From: Bacteroidota bacterium
GTDB taxonomy: Bacteria > Bacteroidota > Bacteroidia > Chitinophagales > Chitinophagaceae
Assembly (NCBI GenBank): GCA_023386045.1
Contig: JAEWKK010000003.1
Location: 123,970 to 187,969, forward strand
Length of the DNA: 64,000 bases
Reading direction: 5' to 3'
Shown: in pieces, positions 24,923 through 33,666 of the stretch
How positions within the stretch are numbered: the first letter of the stretch is position 1
How the letters are laid out: every line of letters begins with the position of its first letter
Translations under genes and position numbers: made by a program
Notes under the pieces: generated by a model
Database searches by the model: none
What the model was told of the DNA's origin: nothing
Seen by the model: the letters and a program-made list of their open reading frames with translations, nothing else

Positions 24923-27553
24923 ATGGCTAACAAGCTAAAAAAATCCATTACACCTAAAGCTGCTGAAAAACCGGAAAAGCCAGCAAAAGCCGAAAAAACC
25001 GGAGCGGAATCTATATCCAGATCCACCGATCAGTTCAAAACTGATCGCGAAGAAAAAGTAGATCTTAAAAAGCTTGCCCGTGATGAACGTACCTGGAAGA
25101 TCATTGGTACGGTTTCACTCCTGACTTCCATCTTTCTTTTTATCGCATTTTCTTCTTACCTATTTACCTGGAAGGAAGACCAGTCGCAGGTCATACACCG
25201 TGGTTTTGGATTTTTATTTGACAATGATGAAGAAAGCAAGGTGGCCAATCTCCTGGGCAGACTCGGAGCCTTTTCATCTCACAACCTGATTCATGGAGGA
25301 TTTGGTCTGGCTTCATTTTTATTTTGCACTTTCTTTTTTGTTGTAGGCATCAACCTGCTATTTAACCGAAAGGTTTTTTCCATCTGGCGCAATCTGAAAT
25401 ATGTTACGATAGGACTGCTCATTGTTTCCGTTTCGCTCTCCTATATCCTGAGTTCTGCCGATTTTCCCTATGGTGGTGCAGTAGGAGATATGATCAGCGC
25501 ATGGATGATCAATTTTATGGGTTCTATTGGAACCGCCGCCTTCCTTCTTGTAGTTGGAATATCTTACCTGATCTGGCAATTCAATCCTTCTTTCAACCTT
25601 CCTGAAAGAAAAGCTGCAGTTCAGTCGCAGGGAGAAGCTGATGAAGAGATGGAACTTATCGAAGAAGATGATAAATCTTTTAATGGCAATGCTACCTCAA
25701 TCAATGATCTATATGCCGACCAGGAACAGGCAGATAAAGGAAATCAGCTCAAAGGTGAAGGCGCCATGGTCATTAATATGAATGGAGAAGAAGAGGACAA
25801 TGGACTGGAGCTGATTGAAAAAGATGAACCAGAGGTCAATGAACTTACGGTGAACCAGCCGGTGATTGAAAAAGAAATCCCTGCGGATCTTCTTCATAGT
25901 CATGACCTGCCGGTAGAACCTGCAGAAGAAGTAATTGAACCACCCGCACGCAAGGAAGAAAAATCCGAGGACAACCTTGAGCTGGAAATAAAAATCGCGG
26001 AAGAAAAAACAGAAGAATCAGGCGAGCCAAAAGGATACAGCGATCTTCCTCCTTATGAACCTACGCTTGACCTGCGTGATTACAAATATCCACGTCTGGA
26101 TTTATTGGAAACACATGGCAGCGAAAAGATCGTTCAGGATCCTGCAGAACTGGAAGCCAACAAAAACCAGATCATCAATACACTGAAGAATTACGATATC
26201 AATATTCAAAAGATTAGTGCTACTGTTGGTCCAACTGTTACCCTTTATGAGATCGTACCTGCTGCCGGCGTCAGGATCTCAAGGATCAAAAATCTGGAAG
26301 ATGACATTGCCCTGAGTCTGGCTGCTCTTGGCATTCGTATCATTGCACCCATCCCAGGAAAGGGAACGATCGGTATTGAAGTTCCTAACTTCAAAAAGAC
26401 CGTGGTGAGCATGAAGACACTTCTTTCATCAGAAAAGTTCACGCACAGCAATCACAGTCTGCCTATTGCCATTGGTAAAAAAATCGACAATGAAAATTTC
26501 ATCGTTGACCTGGCCAGTATGCCCCACCTGCTTATGGCCGGTGCTACCGGACAGGGTAAATCGGTAGGACTGAATGCTATCCTTGTTTCACTTCTTTATA
26601 AAAAACATCCTTCGCAGTTAAAGTTTGTTTTGATCGATCCAAAGAAAGTGGAGTTAAGTGTATACCGGCATATTGAAAAACATTTTCTTGCAAAACTTCC
26701 GGGAGAAGAAGATGCCATCATTACCGATACTAAAAAGGTCATCCATACCCTCAATGCGCTTTGTATTGAAATGGATAACCGCTATGATCTGTTGAAAGAA
26801 GCGGGTGCAAGGAATATTAAAGAGTACAATGAGAAATTTACAAAACGAAGACTGAATCCACAAAAAGGACATCAGTATCTTCCCTTTATTGTACTGGTGG
26901 TTGATGAGTTTGCTGATCTGATCATGACAGCGGGTAAGGAAGTAGAAATGCCCATAGCCCGTCTGGCGCAGCTGGCACGTGCGGTAGGTATCCACCTGAT
27001 CATTGCCACGCAGAGGCCATCTGTAAATATTATTACCGGTACCATCAAAGCGAATTTCCCGGCACGTATTGCCTTTAAGGTTTCTTCAAAAATAGATTCA
27101 CGCACTATTCTTGATGCAGGCGGAGCAGAACAATTGATTGGCAAGGGCGACATGCTGATCTCTTATAATGGCGAGATTGTCCGTTTACAGTGTGCATTTG
27201 TTGATACACCCGAAGTGGAAAGAGTGGTTGACTTTATATCAGACCAGCGCGGATACCCCCAGGCATTCATGCTTCCGGAATATGTGGATGAAAAAGACCT
27301 TGAAGGAAAAGATTTTGATCTTGCCGAAAGAGATCCTCTGTTTGAAGAAGCTGCAAAGCTGATTGTTCAGCATCAGAGTGGATCAACTTCATTGATTCAG
27401 CGAAGGATGAAACTGGGATATAACCGTGCGGGCCGCCTGATGGATCAACTGGAAGCAGCCCGTGTAGTAGGCCCCAATCTGGGTAGTAAAGCAAGAGAAG
27501 TGTTAATAAAAACTGATGCAGAACTGCTTGAACACCTGCAATCTCTAAGCTAA
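24923..27553 (+). CDS. ftsK: DNA translocase FtsK/SpoIIIE
   Basis: Septal DNA pump for chromosome segregation, 876 residues. The N-terminus is Lys/Pro/Ala-rich, followed by about four transmembrane helices (residues ~50-215), an acidic Glu-rich linker (~230-380), the alpha domain, and the RecA-like motor with Walker A GATGQGKSVGLNA and Walker B VLVVDEFADLIM. A C-terminal winged-helix gamma domain (SLIQRRMKLGYNRAGRLMDQ) would read polar KOPS-like sequences. Its own promoter box lies directly upstream, and lolA follows. Confidence 0.95.
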   Translation: MANKLKKSITPKAAEKPEKPAKAEKTGAESISRSTDQFKTDREEKVDLKKLARDERTWKIIGTVSLLTSIFLFIAFSSYLFTWKEDQSQVIHRGFGFLFDNDEESKVANLLGRLGAFSSHNLIHGGFGLASFLFCTFFFVVGINLLFNRKVFSIWRNLKYVTIGLLIVSVSLSYILSSADFPYGGAVGDMISAWMINFMGSIGTAAFLLVVGISYLIWQFNPSFNLPERKAAVQSQGEADEEMELIEEDDKSFNGNATSINDLYADQEQADKGNQLKGEGAMVINMNGEEEDNGLELIEKDEPEVNELTVNQPVIEKEIPADLLHSHDLPVEPAEEVIEPPARKEEKSEDNLELEIKIAEEKTEESGEPKGYSDLPPYEPTLDLRDYKYPRLDLLETHGSEKIVQDPAELEANKNQIINTLKNYDINIQKISATVGPTVTLYEIVPAAGVRISRIKNLEDDIALSLAALGIRIIAPIPGKGTIGIEVPNFKKTVVSMKTLLSSEKFTHSNHSLPIAIGKKIDNENFIVDLASMPHLLMAGATGQGKSVGLNAILVSLLYKKHPSQLKFVLIDPKKVELSVYRHIEKHFLAKLPGEEDAIITDTKKVIHTLNALCIEMDNRYDLLKEAGARNIKEYNEKFTKRRLNPQKGHQYLPFIVLVVDEFADLIMTAGKEVEMPIARLAQLARAVGIHLIIATQRPSVNIITGTIKANFPARIAFKVSSKIDSRTILDAGGAEQLIGKGDMLISYNGEIVRLQCAFVDTPEVERVVDFISDQRGYPQAFMLPEYVDEKDLEGKDFDLAERDPLFEEAAKLIVQHQSGSTSLIQRRMKLGYNRAGRLMDQLEAARVVGPNLGSKAREVLIKTDAELLEHLQSLS

Positions 27554-27618
27554 AGTTAAGATAGAATCCAGCTTTAAACATCCACGACTATCATGGCTCT
27601 ATAAGCCCGGCAAAGAAT

Positions 27619-27626
27619 TATCTTTG
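27619..27626 (+). promoter_or_regulatory. -7 promoter box (TATCTTTG) for the lolA-like gene
   Basis: Exact TAnnTTTG match, 21 bases before the ATG at 27648. Confidence 0.5.
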
Positions 27627-27647
27627 CCGCGACTTAAAATCGATCTG

Positions 27648-28307
27648 ATGAAAAAAATCTTGACGCTAATAATGGCTTCTGCGGTGCTGGTAGCAAATGC
27701 ACAGGACAAAAACCCTACGAAAAACGACCCTGAAGCAAAAAAAATCCTTGATGCCGTAAGTAATAAGTTTAAGACTTATAAAGCTCCCCAGGCAAGCTTT
27801 ACCTATAAAGTGGAAAACGCCCAGGGCAAAGCCCTTTCTACAAAAAAAGGTACAGTTACCATGAAGGGTAATAAATACAAGGTTACAATGGATGGTATGC
27901 TGATCATCTCCGACGGCAAAACAATATGGAACTACGACAAATCTTCCAATGAAGTAACCGTAAACAATGTGGACGCTTCTGGTTCAGCCATGACGCCACA
28001 GAAATTACTGACAAATTTTTACGATAATGATTTCTTTTATAAATACAATGGAGAGAAGAAACAGGGTGGGAAAAACCTTCAGGAGATTGAATTGACTCCT
28101 ACAGATAAAACAAGACCTTTTCACAAAGTGTATCTTATGGTAGACAAATCAGGAAAGAGCCTTTACAGCGCGAAATTCCTGGAGAAATCAGGTGGAAGAT
28201 ATAGTTATACTATCAACAGCCTGAAACCCAATGTTTCTGTTTCTGATAAAGATTTCACTTTCGATAAATCTAAATATCCCGGAGTAGAAGTTGTTGACCT
28301 CAGATAA
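27648..28307 (+). CDS. lolA: LolA-like periplasmic lipoprotein carrier
   Basis: A 219-residue exported protein with a signal peptide MKKILTLIMASAVLVANAQ. It has a LolA-like half-barrel: ASFTYKVENAQGK, GTVTMKGNKYKV, ISDGKTIWNYD, KKQGGKNLQEIELTP and the C-terminal YSYTINSLKPN...FDKSKYPGVEVVDLR. It is expected to shuttle lipoproteins from the inner to the outer membrane. The place after ftsK supports the call. The ATG at 27648 starts the signal peptide. Confidence 0.88.
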   Translation: MKKILTLIMASAVLVANAQDKNPTKNDPEAKKILDAVSNKFKTYKAPQASFTYKVENAQGKALSTKKGTVTMKGNKYKVTMDGMLIISDGKTIWNYDKSSNEVTVNNVDASGSAMTPQKLLTNFYDNDFFYKYNGEKKQGGKNLQEIELTPTDKTRPFHKVYLMVDKSGKSLYSAKFLEKSGGRYSYTINSLKPNVSVSDKDFTFDKSKYPGVEVVDLR

Positions 28308-28323
28308 TCGCATTACTATATAA

Positions 28324-28354
28324 AAAAAATCCCGCTGGTTAAGCGGGATTTTTT
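28324..28354. terminator. Bidirectional terminator
   Basis: A 13-base stem (28324-28336 with 28342-28354) has a TCCCGCT/AGCGGGA core and A and T runs at its foot. It separates the convergent lolA and hexosaminidase genes. Confidence 0.9.
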
Positions 28355-28368
28355 TTATGCCTTCAATT

Positions 28369-30705
28369 TTAATAAACCTGGATCTCATCTGCAAAAACCC
28401 AGGCCCTGAAACCTCCTCCTGGCTTACCATCAGGAATGATCCCATAATTTTTTGCGATCAGTTTTACATATCGTGCATTTTGCTTTTCAGGAAATCTTAC
28501 GGTGATCCATCCCATGGTTAAAGTATCTTTTACAAATTCCGAAGACCTTCCCGCAGCTTTCCATTTTTTGCCATCATGCGATATCTGTATTTCCACATAC
28601 TGGGGTAGGTGGATCCAGCTTCCATTCTGATCAAGTGTGTGCATACGAACTGAATCAATAGACTGACTCTTACCCAGGTCAATGGTAGCTTCAATATCAT
28701 CACCAATCCAGCCCAGCCAGTCAGGATAACTTAATCCCTTTGAAGAATAAATTCCATTTACGAGACTAAAAGCACCGGCCTGCCCCGGATATTTCTCATT
28801 GGGAGATTTTGCAATAGAAACTTTTTTGCCGGTGGCCTTATTAAAATGAACCGGAAGAAATACTTTATTTACAACAGTGTTGTTGCGCGAATAGATCAGC
28901 GTTATATCCTGACTTTCTTTGAGCAGAATAGGTTTGATATAATTTAAAGGGGCCTGCTTGTCTCTTATTGTATATTGAATCAGACCTTTTTTATCCCTGG
29001 GTGAGGCCATGATTTGCAGTCCATCAAACTTTTTTGTTGGAGCAAGTGTAATGTTCAAGTCAAAATAAGCACGACTGTAATGAGCTCCCCATAATTGATA
29101 TCGATTGAATTGAACCAGCAGCCTTTTCTGGAAATCATTCCAGCTGATCTTGTTTTTTGGCGACCATAATACTTCACTCAGCGCGCTCATTCTCGGGAAG
29201 ATCACGTATTCAACTTTGGAAGGATGCTCAATATATTCTGTCCAAACATTTGCCTGGCCACCCATGATGAATTTAGATTTGGATGTATCCAGTTCTTTGG
29301 GAAGAGGATCATAAGCATATACAGCTTCCAATGGATTGTAACCACCTATCACCAGCGAATCCTCATTTCTTGTTTGGGCATGATCCAGGTAAACGGGTTT
29401 TTCAGGCGACATGATCACTTTGTGATTTTGCTTCGCTGCTTCAATTCCTCCTTTTACTCCACGCCAGCTCATAACAATTGCATTAGGTGCCAGTCCACCT
29501 TCCAGGATCTCATCCCAACCAATTAAAATTCTTCCCTTGCTGTTCAGGTATTTTTCCATCCTCTGAACAAAATAACTCTGGAGTTCGTGTTCATCTTTTA
29601 ACTTCAATTCCCTGATCCTTTTCTGGCAATTAGGACAACGCTTCCATTGCGCTTTAGGGCTTTCATCACCTCCTAAATGAATATAGCTGGAAGGAAAGAG
29701 TTCAACCACTTCATCCAGTACACCCTGGAGAAATAGAAAGGTAGAATCCTTTCCTGCACAAAAAATATCTTCAAAAACTCCCCACGTCTCCTGTACTTTT
29801 TTACCCTTCATTTGCTGGCTTGCCAGAGAGGGATGCGTAGGTATTTTTGTTTCTTCTTCGGGAAAGCAGCTCAGCCAGGGATAGGATGCAATGGCAGCTG
29901 AAGCATGGCCTGGCATTTCAACTTCAGGAATGATGGTGATGTATCTTTCTGCAGCATATTGTACGATATCCTTTATTTCTTCCTGCGTATAAAATCCACC
30001 ATAACGGGTATTGTCATTGCCAGTCCCAGGATAGCGACCTATGATCGTTCCATTTCGCCAGGCGCCAGTTGCCATCAGGTTGGGATATTTTTTGATTTCG
30101 ATGCGCCAGCCCTGGTCATCAGTAAGATGCCAGTGAAAGAAATTCATTTTATGCATGGCCAGGTAATCAATATATTTTTTTACAAAGGCCGGCGGAAAAA
30201 AATGTCTTGCCACATCAAGGTGCATTCCTCTGTATGCAAAGCGGGGATAATCATAAATGGAAATAAAGGGCAGGGACAATGATCCTGCTTTTACAGCAAC
30301 TTCCTTTTCCATAACAGGAAGAAGCTGTATCAGCGTTTGAATACCATTGAATGTGGCAGCATAACTGTCGCCCTCAATCGAAATGCCATTCGATCCGATA
30401 TTTAATGAATAGGTTTCCTTTTCAGGTGCCTGGATGAATTTCCTCGTAGTGAGCCTGATGTAATCCTTCCCTTCCTGCCTGTCCACATCTAATTTGAAGC
30501 CATACACTTCCTGCAGGTAATCATTTAAAAAAGCGGCTGATTTCCTGTCAGCTTCATCACGGCCTGCAATAACAGTATGTTTGGTGATCTTAAACTTTCC
30601 GTTTCCTTTTTTGATACTAACAGGTTGGGGAATGATGCTGATATCTGTTGTCTGTGCCTGAATGAATTGGGAAGAGAGAAGAAATAAAAGAAGAAGTTGT
30701 TTCAT
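28369..30705 (-). CDS. Beta-N-acetylhexosaminidase, GH20, exported
   Basis: A 778-residue enzyme releasing terminal GlcNAc/GalNAc. It has a signal peptide ending FIQAQ, a GH20b N-terminal domain (~25-145) and the TIM barrel (~150-500) with the catalytic Asp-Glu pair D347-E348 in HLGGDESP. There is also a chitobiase-type C-terminal region and a final F5/8-type carbohydrate-binding domain (~640-778; ATIDLGKSQSIDSVRMHTLD). No SusC/SusD pair is adjacent. The neighbouring mannosidases and glycosylasparaginase suggest glycoprotein N-glycans as one substrate; chitin fragments are an alternative. Confidence 0.94.
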   Translation of the reverse strand: MKQLLLLFLLSSQFIQAQTTDISIIPQPVSIKKGNGKFKITKHTVIAGRDEADRKSAAFLNDYLQEVYGFKLDVDRQEGKDYIRLTTRKFIQAPEKETYSLNIGSNGISIEGDSYAATFNGIQTLIQLLPVMEKEVAVKAGSLSLPFISIYDYPRFAYRGMHLDVARHFFPPAFVKKYIDYLAMHKMNFFHWHLTDDQGWRIEIKKYPNLMATGAWRNGTIIGRYPGTGNDNTRYGGFYTQEEIKDIVQYAAERYITIIPEVEMPGHASAAIASYPWLSCFPEEETKIPTHPSLASQQMKGKKVQETWGVFEDIFCAGKDSTFLFLQGVLDEVVELFPSSYIHLGGDESPKAQWKRCPNCQKRIRELKLKDEHELQSYFVQRMEKYLNSKGRILIGWDEILEGGLAPNAIVMSWRGVKGGIEAAKQNHKVIMSPEKPVYLDHAQTRNEDSLVIGGYNPLEAVYAYDPLPKELDTSKSKFIMGGQANVWTEYIEHPSKVEYVIFPRMSALSEVLWSPKNKISWNDFQKRLLVQFNRYQLWGAHYSRAYFDLNITLAPTKKFDGLQIMASPRDKKGLIQYTIRDKQAPLNYIKPILLKESQDITLIYSRNNTVVNKVFLPVHFNKATGKKVSIAKSPNEKYPGQAGAFSLVNGIYSSKGLSYPDWLGWIGDDIEATIDLGKSQSIDSVRMHTLDQNGSWIHLPQYVEIQISHDGKKWKAAGRSSEFVKDTLTMGWITVRFPEKQNARYVKLIAKNYGIIPDGKPGGGFRAWVFADEIQVY

Positions 30706-30762
30706 GAGCCAGCGATTTTTAAAGCAGTAAGTTATTTAAAAATCCATAGTTGCTAAAAAAGA

Positions 30763-30785
30763 AAGCGAACCTTTGGGGTTCGCTT
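30763..30785 (-). terminator. Intrinsic terminator (minus strand)
   Basis: AAGCGAACC (30763-30771) pairs with GGTTCGCTT (30777-30785) over five bases. On the minus strand it is followed by a T-rich run, so it ends the small coiled-coil gene. Confidence 0.8.
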
Positions 30786-30825
30786 AACATCACGGATATT
30801 GGACATTGCTTAGAGAAAAACAGCG

Positions 30826-31212
30826 TTACATCCACTCTGTTTCAAAGCGGCGAAATTCAGTTTTAAGATCCTTGAAGATTTTTCTAAAAGTTGCCATTCT
30901 TTCCCTGAGCCTGGTGTGGTTGTCCATTTTGATATTTTCAATACCTGAATCAGAAAGTTCATGAACAAAAGCTGCCAGTTGCTTTTCTGAAATATTCAGG
31001 TCATGTTTCAAAAGATCGATCACTTCTTTTTGCAGGATGAACTGGTTCTGAAAATGTTCAGCCTGCGCTCTCATGGAGTTACTGGTATTCTTTGTAATCA
31101 GGCTTTCAAGATGGTCTTCAAATATTTTGATTTCTTCTTTATAAAAAATGAGTTCACGGATCCAGAGCTGATATTCCATATGCAGGCTCCTGATTGAAAT
31201 TGTTGGTACCAT
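30826..31212 (-). CDS. Hypothetical small helical (coiled-coil) protein
   Basis: A 128-residue, highly charged, wholly helical protein without signal peptide or transmembrane helix. Heptad-like spacing of Leu/Ile runs across most of its length (KEVIDLLKHDLNISEKQLAA; RMATFRKIFKDLKTEFRRFE). It was not recognised as a known family. It stands alone, followed by its own terminator, so it is transcribed as a single gene. A cytosolic scaffold or stress role would be a guess only. Confidence 0.65.
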   Translation of the reverse strand: MVPTISIRSLHMEYQLWIRELIFYKEEIKIFEDHLESLITKNTSNSMRAQAEHFQNQFILQKEVIDLLKHDLNISEKQLAAFVHELSDSGIENIKMDNHTRLRERMATFRKIFKDLKTEFRRFETEWM

Positions 31213-31292
31213 AAAATTTCATTTATGGTGTAAAGCAACGTTATAGCTATGCCTCGGGCACTGACGTTTATTGCAGTTCCTTATGATTATGG

Positions 31293-32147
31293 TCAACTTT
31301 CAAGAACACCCATTTTTCCTGTCTGATAATCAAGAATGGCCTGTTTGATCTCACCTGGATAATTCATTACAAAGGGACCATAACTTGCAACAGGTTCATG
31401 AATGGGCTGGCCAGCAACCAGCAATAGTTTTCCATCGGAAATTGCTTTTAATTGCACAGCACCGCCTTCCTGCGAAGCGATTCCCATATTATAAGTTTCC
31501 AGAACTTCACCATTAGTTTCAATACTGCCTGCAAGAAGATAGATCAACATATTCCATCCATTTGGAATTTCAATCGCTGTTTCTCCATCTTTTTTGAAAT
31601 AAACCATCATGGCAGTTAGGGGAGTAAAAGTATCTGCAGGTCCTTTTTGATTTTTGTAGGAACCTGCAACCAGGCGAATTTCAAAACCATTTTCATTAAT
31701 AAGCGGCATTGATTCTTTTCTGATGTCCTGGTACTTTGGTTCCGTCATTTTATAATCACGTGGTAGGTTTACCCAAAGTTGTATCAATTCCATCTCACCG
31801 CCTTCCTTTGCAAATTCTGCTGAAGGACCTTCGCTGTGAACAATACCTTTACCTGCTGTCATCCACTGTACATCACCCGATTGTAAAAATCCTTCATTTC
31901 CTTCACTGTCCTTGTGATGGATCTTGCCGCTGAATAAAAATGTTACCGGTTCAAATCCACGGTGGGGATGAGGACTTAACCTCGATTCAATAGAACCAGG
32001 TGCATGGGTCTGCGGACCTGCATGGTGTAAAAGAATGAAGGGACTTAATCCTTCTAGATCAGAAGAAGGTAAGGGTTGTTTTACCTGAAACGGACCTACA
32101 TTTATGTGTTGAAGTGATGTATATTTTTTGATGTTTAAATATTTCAT
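31293..32147 (-). CDS. Pirin family protein (first of two)
   Basis: Bicupin of 284 residues. The N-terminal metal-binding cluster is visible as SPHPHRGFEPVTF, with a later His and Glu in GIVHSEGPS. Bacterial pirins include quercetin dioxygenases and redox-sensing iron proteins. The C-terminal pirin domain (MMVYFKKDGETAIEIPNGWN...) is complete. It lies 26 bases downstream of a second pirin gene and in the same operon as an FMN reductase. Confidence 0.92.
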   Translation of the reverse strand: MKYLNIKKYTSLQHINVGPFQVKQPLPSSDLEGLSPFILLHHAGPQTHAPGSIESRLSPHPHRGFEPVTFLFSGKIHHKDSEGNEGFLQSGDVQWMTAGKGIVHSEGPSAEFAKEGGEMELIQLWVNLPRDYKMTEPKYQDIRKESMPLINENGFEIRLVAGSYKNQKGPADTFTPLTAMMVYFKKDGETAIEIPNGWNMLIYLLAGSIETNGEVLETYNMGIASQEGGAVQLKAISDGKLLLVAGQPIHEPVASYGPFVMNYPGEIKQAILDYQTGKMGVLES

Positions 32148-32173
32148 GATGTCTTTTTTAATTCAACCTAGTA

Positions 32174-32887
32174 TTAATTCATAGGTACTTCCATAAGCAG
32201 CAGTTCAGTCTCAGATTCCGCAGTTATGTTAAGATGATTTGTTTCACTTAGTCCCAATCCATCACGCCTGTTCAAAAGAATCTCATTGACCGTGGCATCT
32301 CCCTCCAGAACAAAAACATAAACACCATTACCTTCTTTCTTCAATTCATAATCTACACGGATACCTTTTTCCAGTTTGGTTAAATAAAACCAGGCATCCT
32401 GGTGAATTTGTATACCGCCATCATTGCTGCCAATAGGTGAAACAATATTCAACAAGCGGTTTTGTTTTGCATCATCAGTAAATGTTTTCTGGTCATAACG
32501 TGGAGTTACGTCTTTTTTATCAGGGAAAACCCAGATCTGGAGAAACTTCACAAAGCGGTCGCTGTTACTGTTTTTTTCTGAATGCACGATGCCTGTGCCC
32601 GCACTCATTGCCTGCACATCTCCCTGCCTGATCACAGCGCTGTTGCCCATGCTGTCGCCATGTTCAAGATCTCCTTCCAATGGAATGGAAATGATCTCCA
32701 TATTATCATGAGGATGTTTGCCGAATCCCATTCCCGGAGCAACAGTATCATCATTTAATACCCGAAGCGCACCAAAATGGATTCTTGATGGATCATAATA
32801 ACCGGCAAAACTGAATGTATGCCAGCTGTTTAACCAGCCATGATCTGCATGGCCTCTTGTATTGGCTTTGTGCAATATTGATTTCAT
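32174..32887 (-). CDS. Pirin family protein (second, YhaK-like)
   Basis: A 237-residue pirin of the shorter YhaK type. Metal ligands are in KHPHDNMEI and GTGIVHSEKN. The N-terminus RGHADHGWLNSWHTFSF is characteristic. It is only distantly similar to the adjacent pirin, so this is not a recent duplication. It lies between the FMN reductase gene (109 bases upstream) and the other pirin. Confidence 0.92.
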   Translation of the reverse strand: MKSILHKANTRGHADHGWLNSWHTFSFAGYYDPSRIHFGALRVLNDDTVAPGMGFGKHPHDNMEIISIPLEGDLEHGDSMGNSAVIRQGDVQAMSAGTGIVHSEKNSNSDRFVKFLQIWVFPDKKDVTPRYDQKTFTDDAKQNRLLNIVSPIGSNDGGIQIHQDAWFYLTKLEKGIRVDYELKKEGNGVYVFVLEGDATVNEILLNRRDGLGLSETNHLNITAESETELLLMEVPMN

Positions 32888-32996
32888 TAAAGTGTATTTA
32901 AAAATGAATAAATAGATAAGCCGTTTTCATCAGGCAGGAGAGGGCTTTCCCATTCAAAGGACAGGGTTTATTTATTGAAATTACATCCGGGCTTTT

Positions 32997-33554
32997 TTAA
33001 GAAACCAGTTTTCCAGCAGTGATCTTTTCTGCAAGCCAGAGAAATTCGTTCATGAAAATGTCTATGCTTTTTTGAAAAGATGCATCCAGCAAATTTCCTT
33101 CTTCATCAAATTTTTTATCAACCTGCGGTGTTACCAGCATATAAGGAGATCCAATGCCAAACAGTGCATATACCAGTTCCTGTAATTGCAGGGCTGCTCT
33201 TACGCCACCCAGCATTCCTGTTGATGCTGTTACAATTCCAAATACTTTGTGATGCTGCTTGGGAAAATGATCCAGCAGGTTTTTCAGGGGTGCAGAATAA
33301 CTGCCGTTGTATTCGGGTGTGACTAAAATAAAAGCATCTGCTGCAAACATTTGTTTTGCAACCTGGCGGTACTTTTCAGGTGTAGAATCAACAGATGTAA
33401 AAACGGTTTGCAACTGGGGCATTTCTACCTTCTTTAAATCAATGATATCAATCTCATGATCAGTATTAGATTGTAATGCTTTGGCCAGGTGCAGTGCAAG
33501 TCTGTAAGTAACGCTATTGCCTCTTGGGCTTCCGGATAATATGGTAATTCTCAT
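32997..33554 (-). CDS. NADPH-dependent FMN reductase family protein
   Basis: A 185-residue flavodoxin-fold oxidoreductase with the phosphate loop GSPRGNSVTYRLA at residues 7-19 and TPEYNGSYSAPLKNLLDH near 80-97. It may reduce quinones, chromate, azo dyes or free FMN. It is the first gene of the FMN reductase-pirin-pirin operon and has an exceptionally clear promoter containing a palindrome. Confidence 0.9.
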   Translation of the reverse strand: MRITILSGSPRGNSVTYRLALHLAKALQSNTDHEIDIIDLKKVEMPQLQTVFTSVDSTPEKYRQVAKQMFAADAFILVTPEYNGSYSAPLKNLLDHFPKQHHKVFGIVTASTGMLGGVRAALQLQELVYALFGIGSPYMLVTPQVDKKFDEEGNLLDASFQKSIDIFMNEFLWLAEKITAGKLVS

Positions 33555-33564
33555 CGTAATTGTT

Positions 33565-33596
33565 CAAAGTTATAAAATCGATGTTGTAACATCAAA
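33565..33596 (-). promoter_or_regulatory. Consensus promoter with palindromic operator candidate
   Basis: On the minus strand, TTTG (33596-33593) and TAACTTTG (33572-33565) are separated by 20 bases, an excellent Bacteroidota promoter for the FMN reductase operon. The spacer carries the perfect palindrome GATGTT-GT-AACATC (33580-33593), placed where a bound repressor would block RNA polymerase. Confidence 0.7.
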
Positions 33597-33632
33597 CATT
33601 GTTCCCAAACAGTTTTTCTGTTAGAATGTCAG

Positions 33633-33640
33633 TATGTTTG
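33633..33640 (+). promoter_or_regulatory. -7 promoter box (TATGTTTG) for the glycosylasparaginase gene
   Basis: Exact TAnnTTTG match, 26 bases before the ATG at 33667. It is divergent from the FMN reductase promoter, with about 60 bases between the two -7 boxes. Confidence 0.55.
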
Positions 33641-33666
33641 ATTATTAGTTGAATAAATCAAATAAC

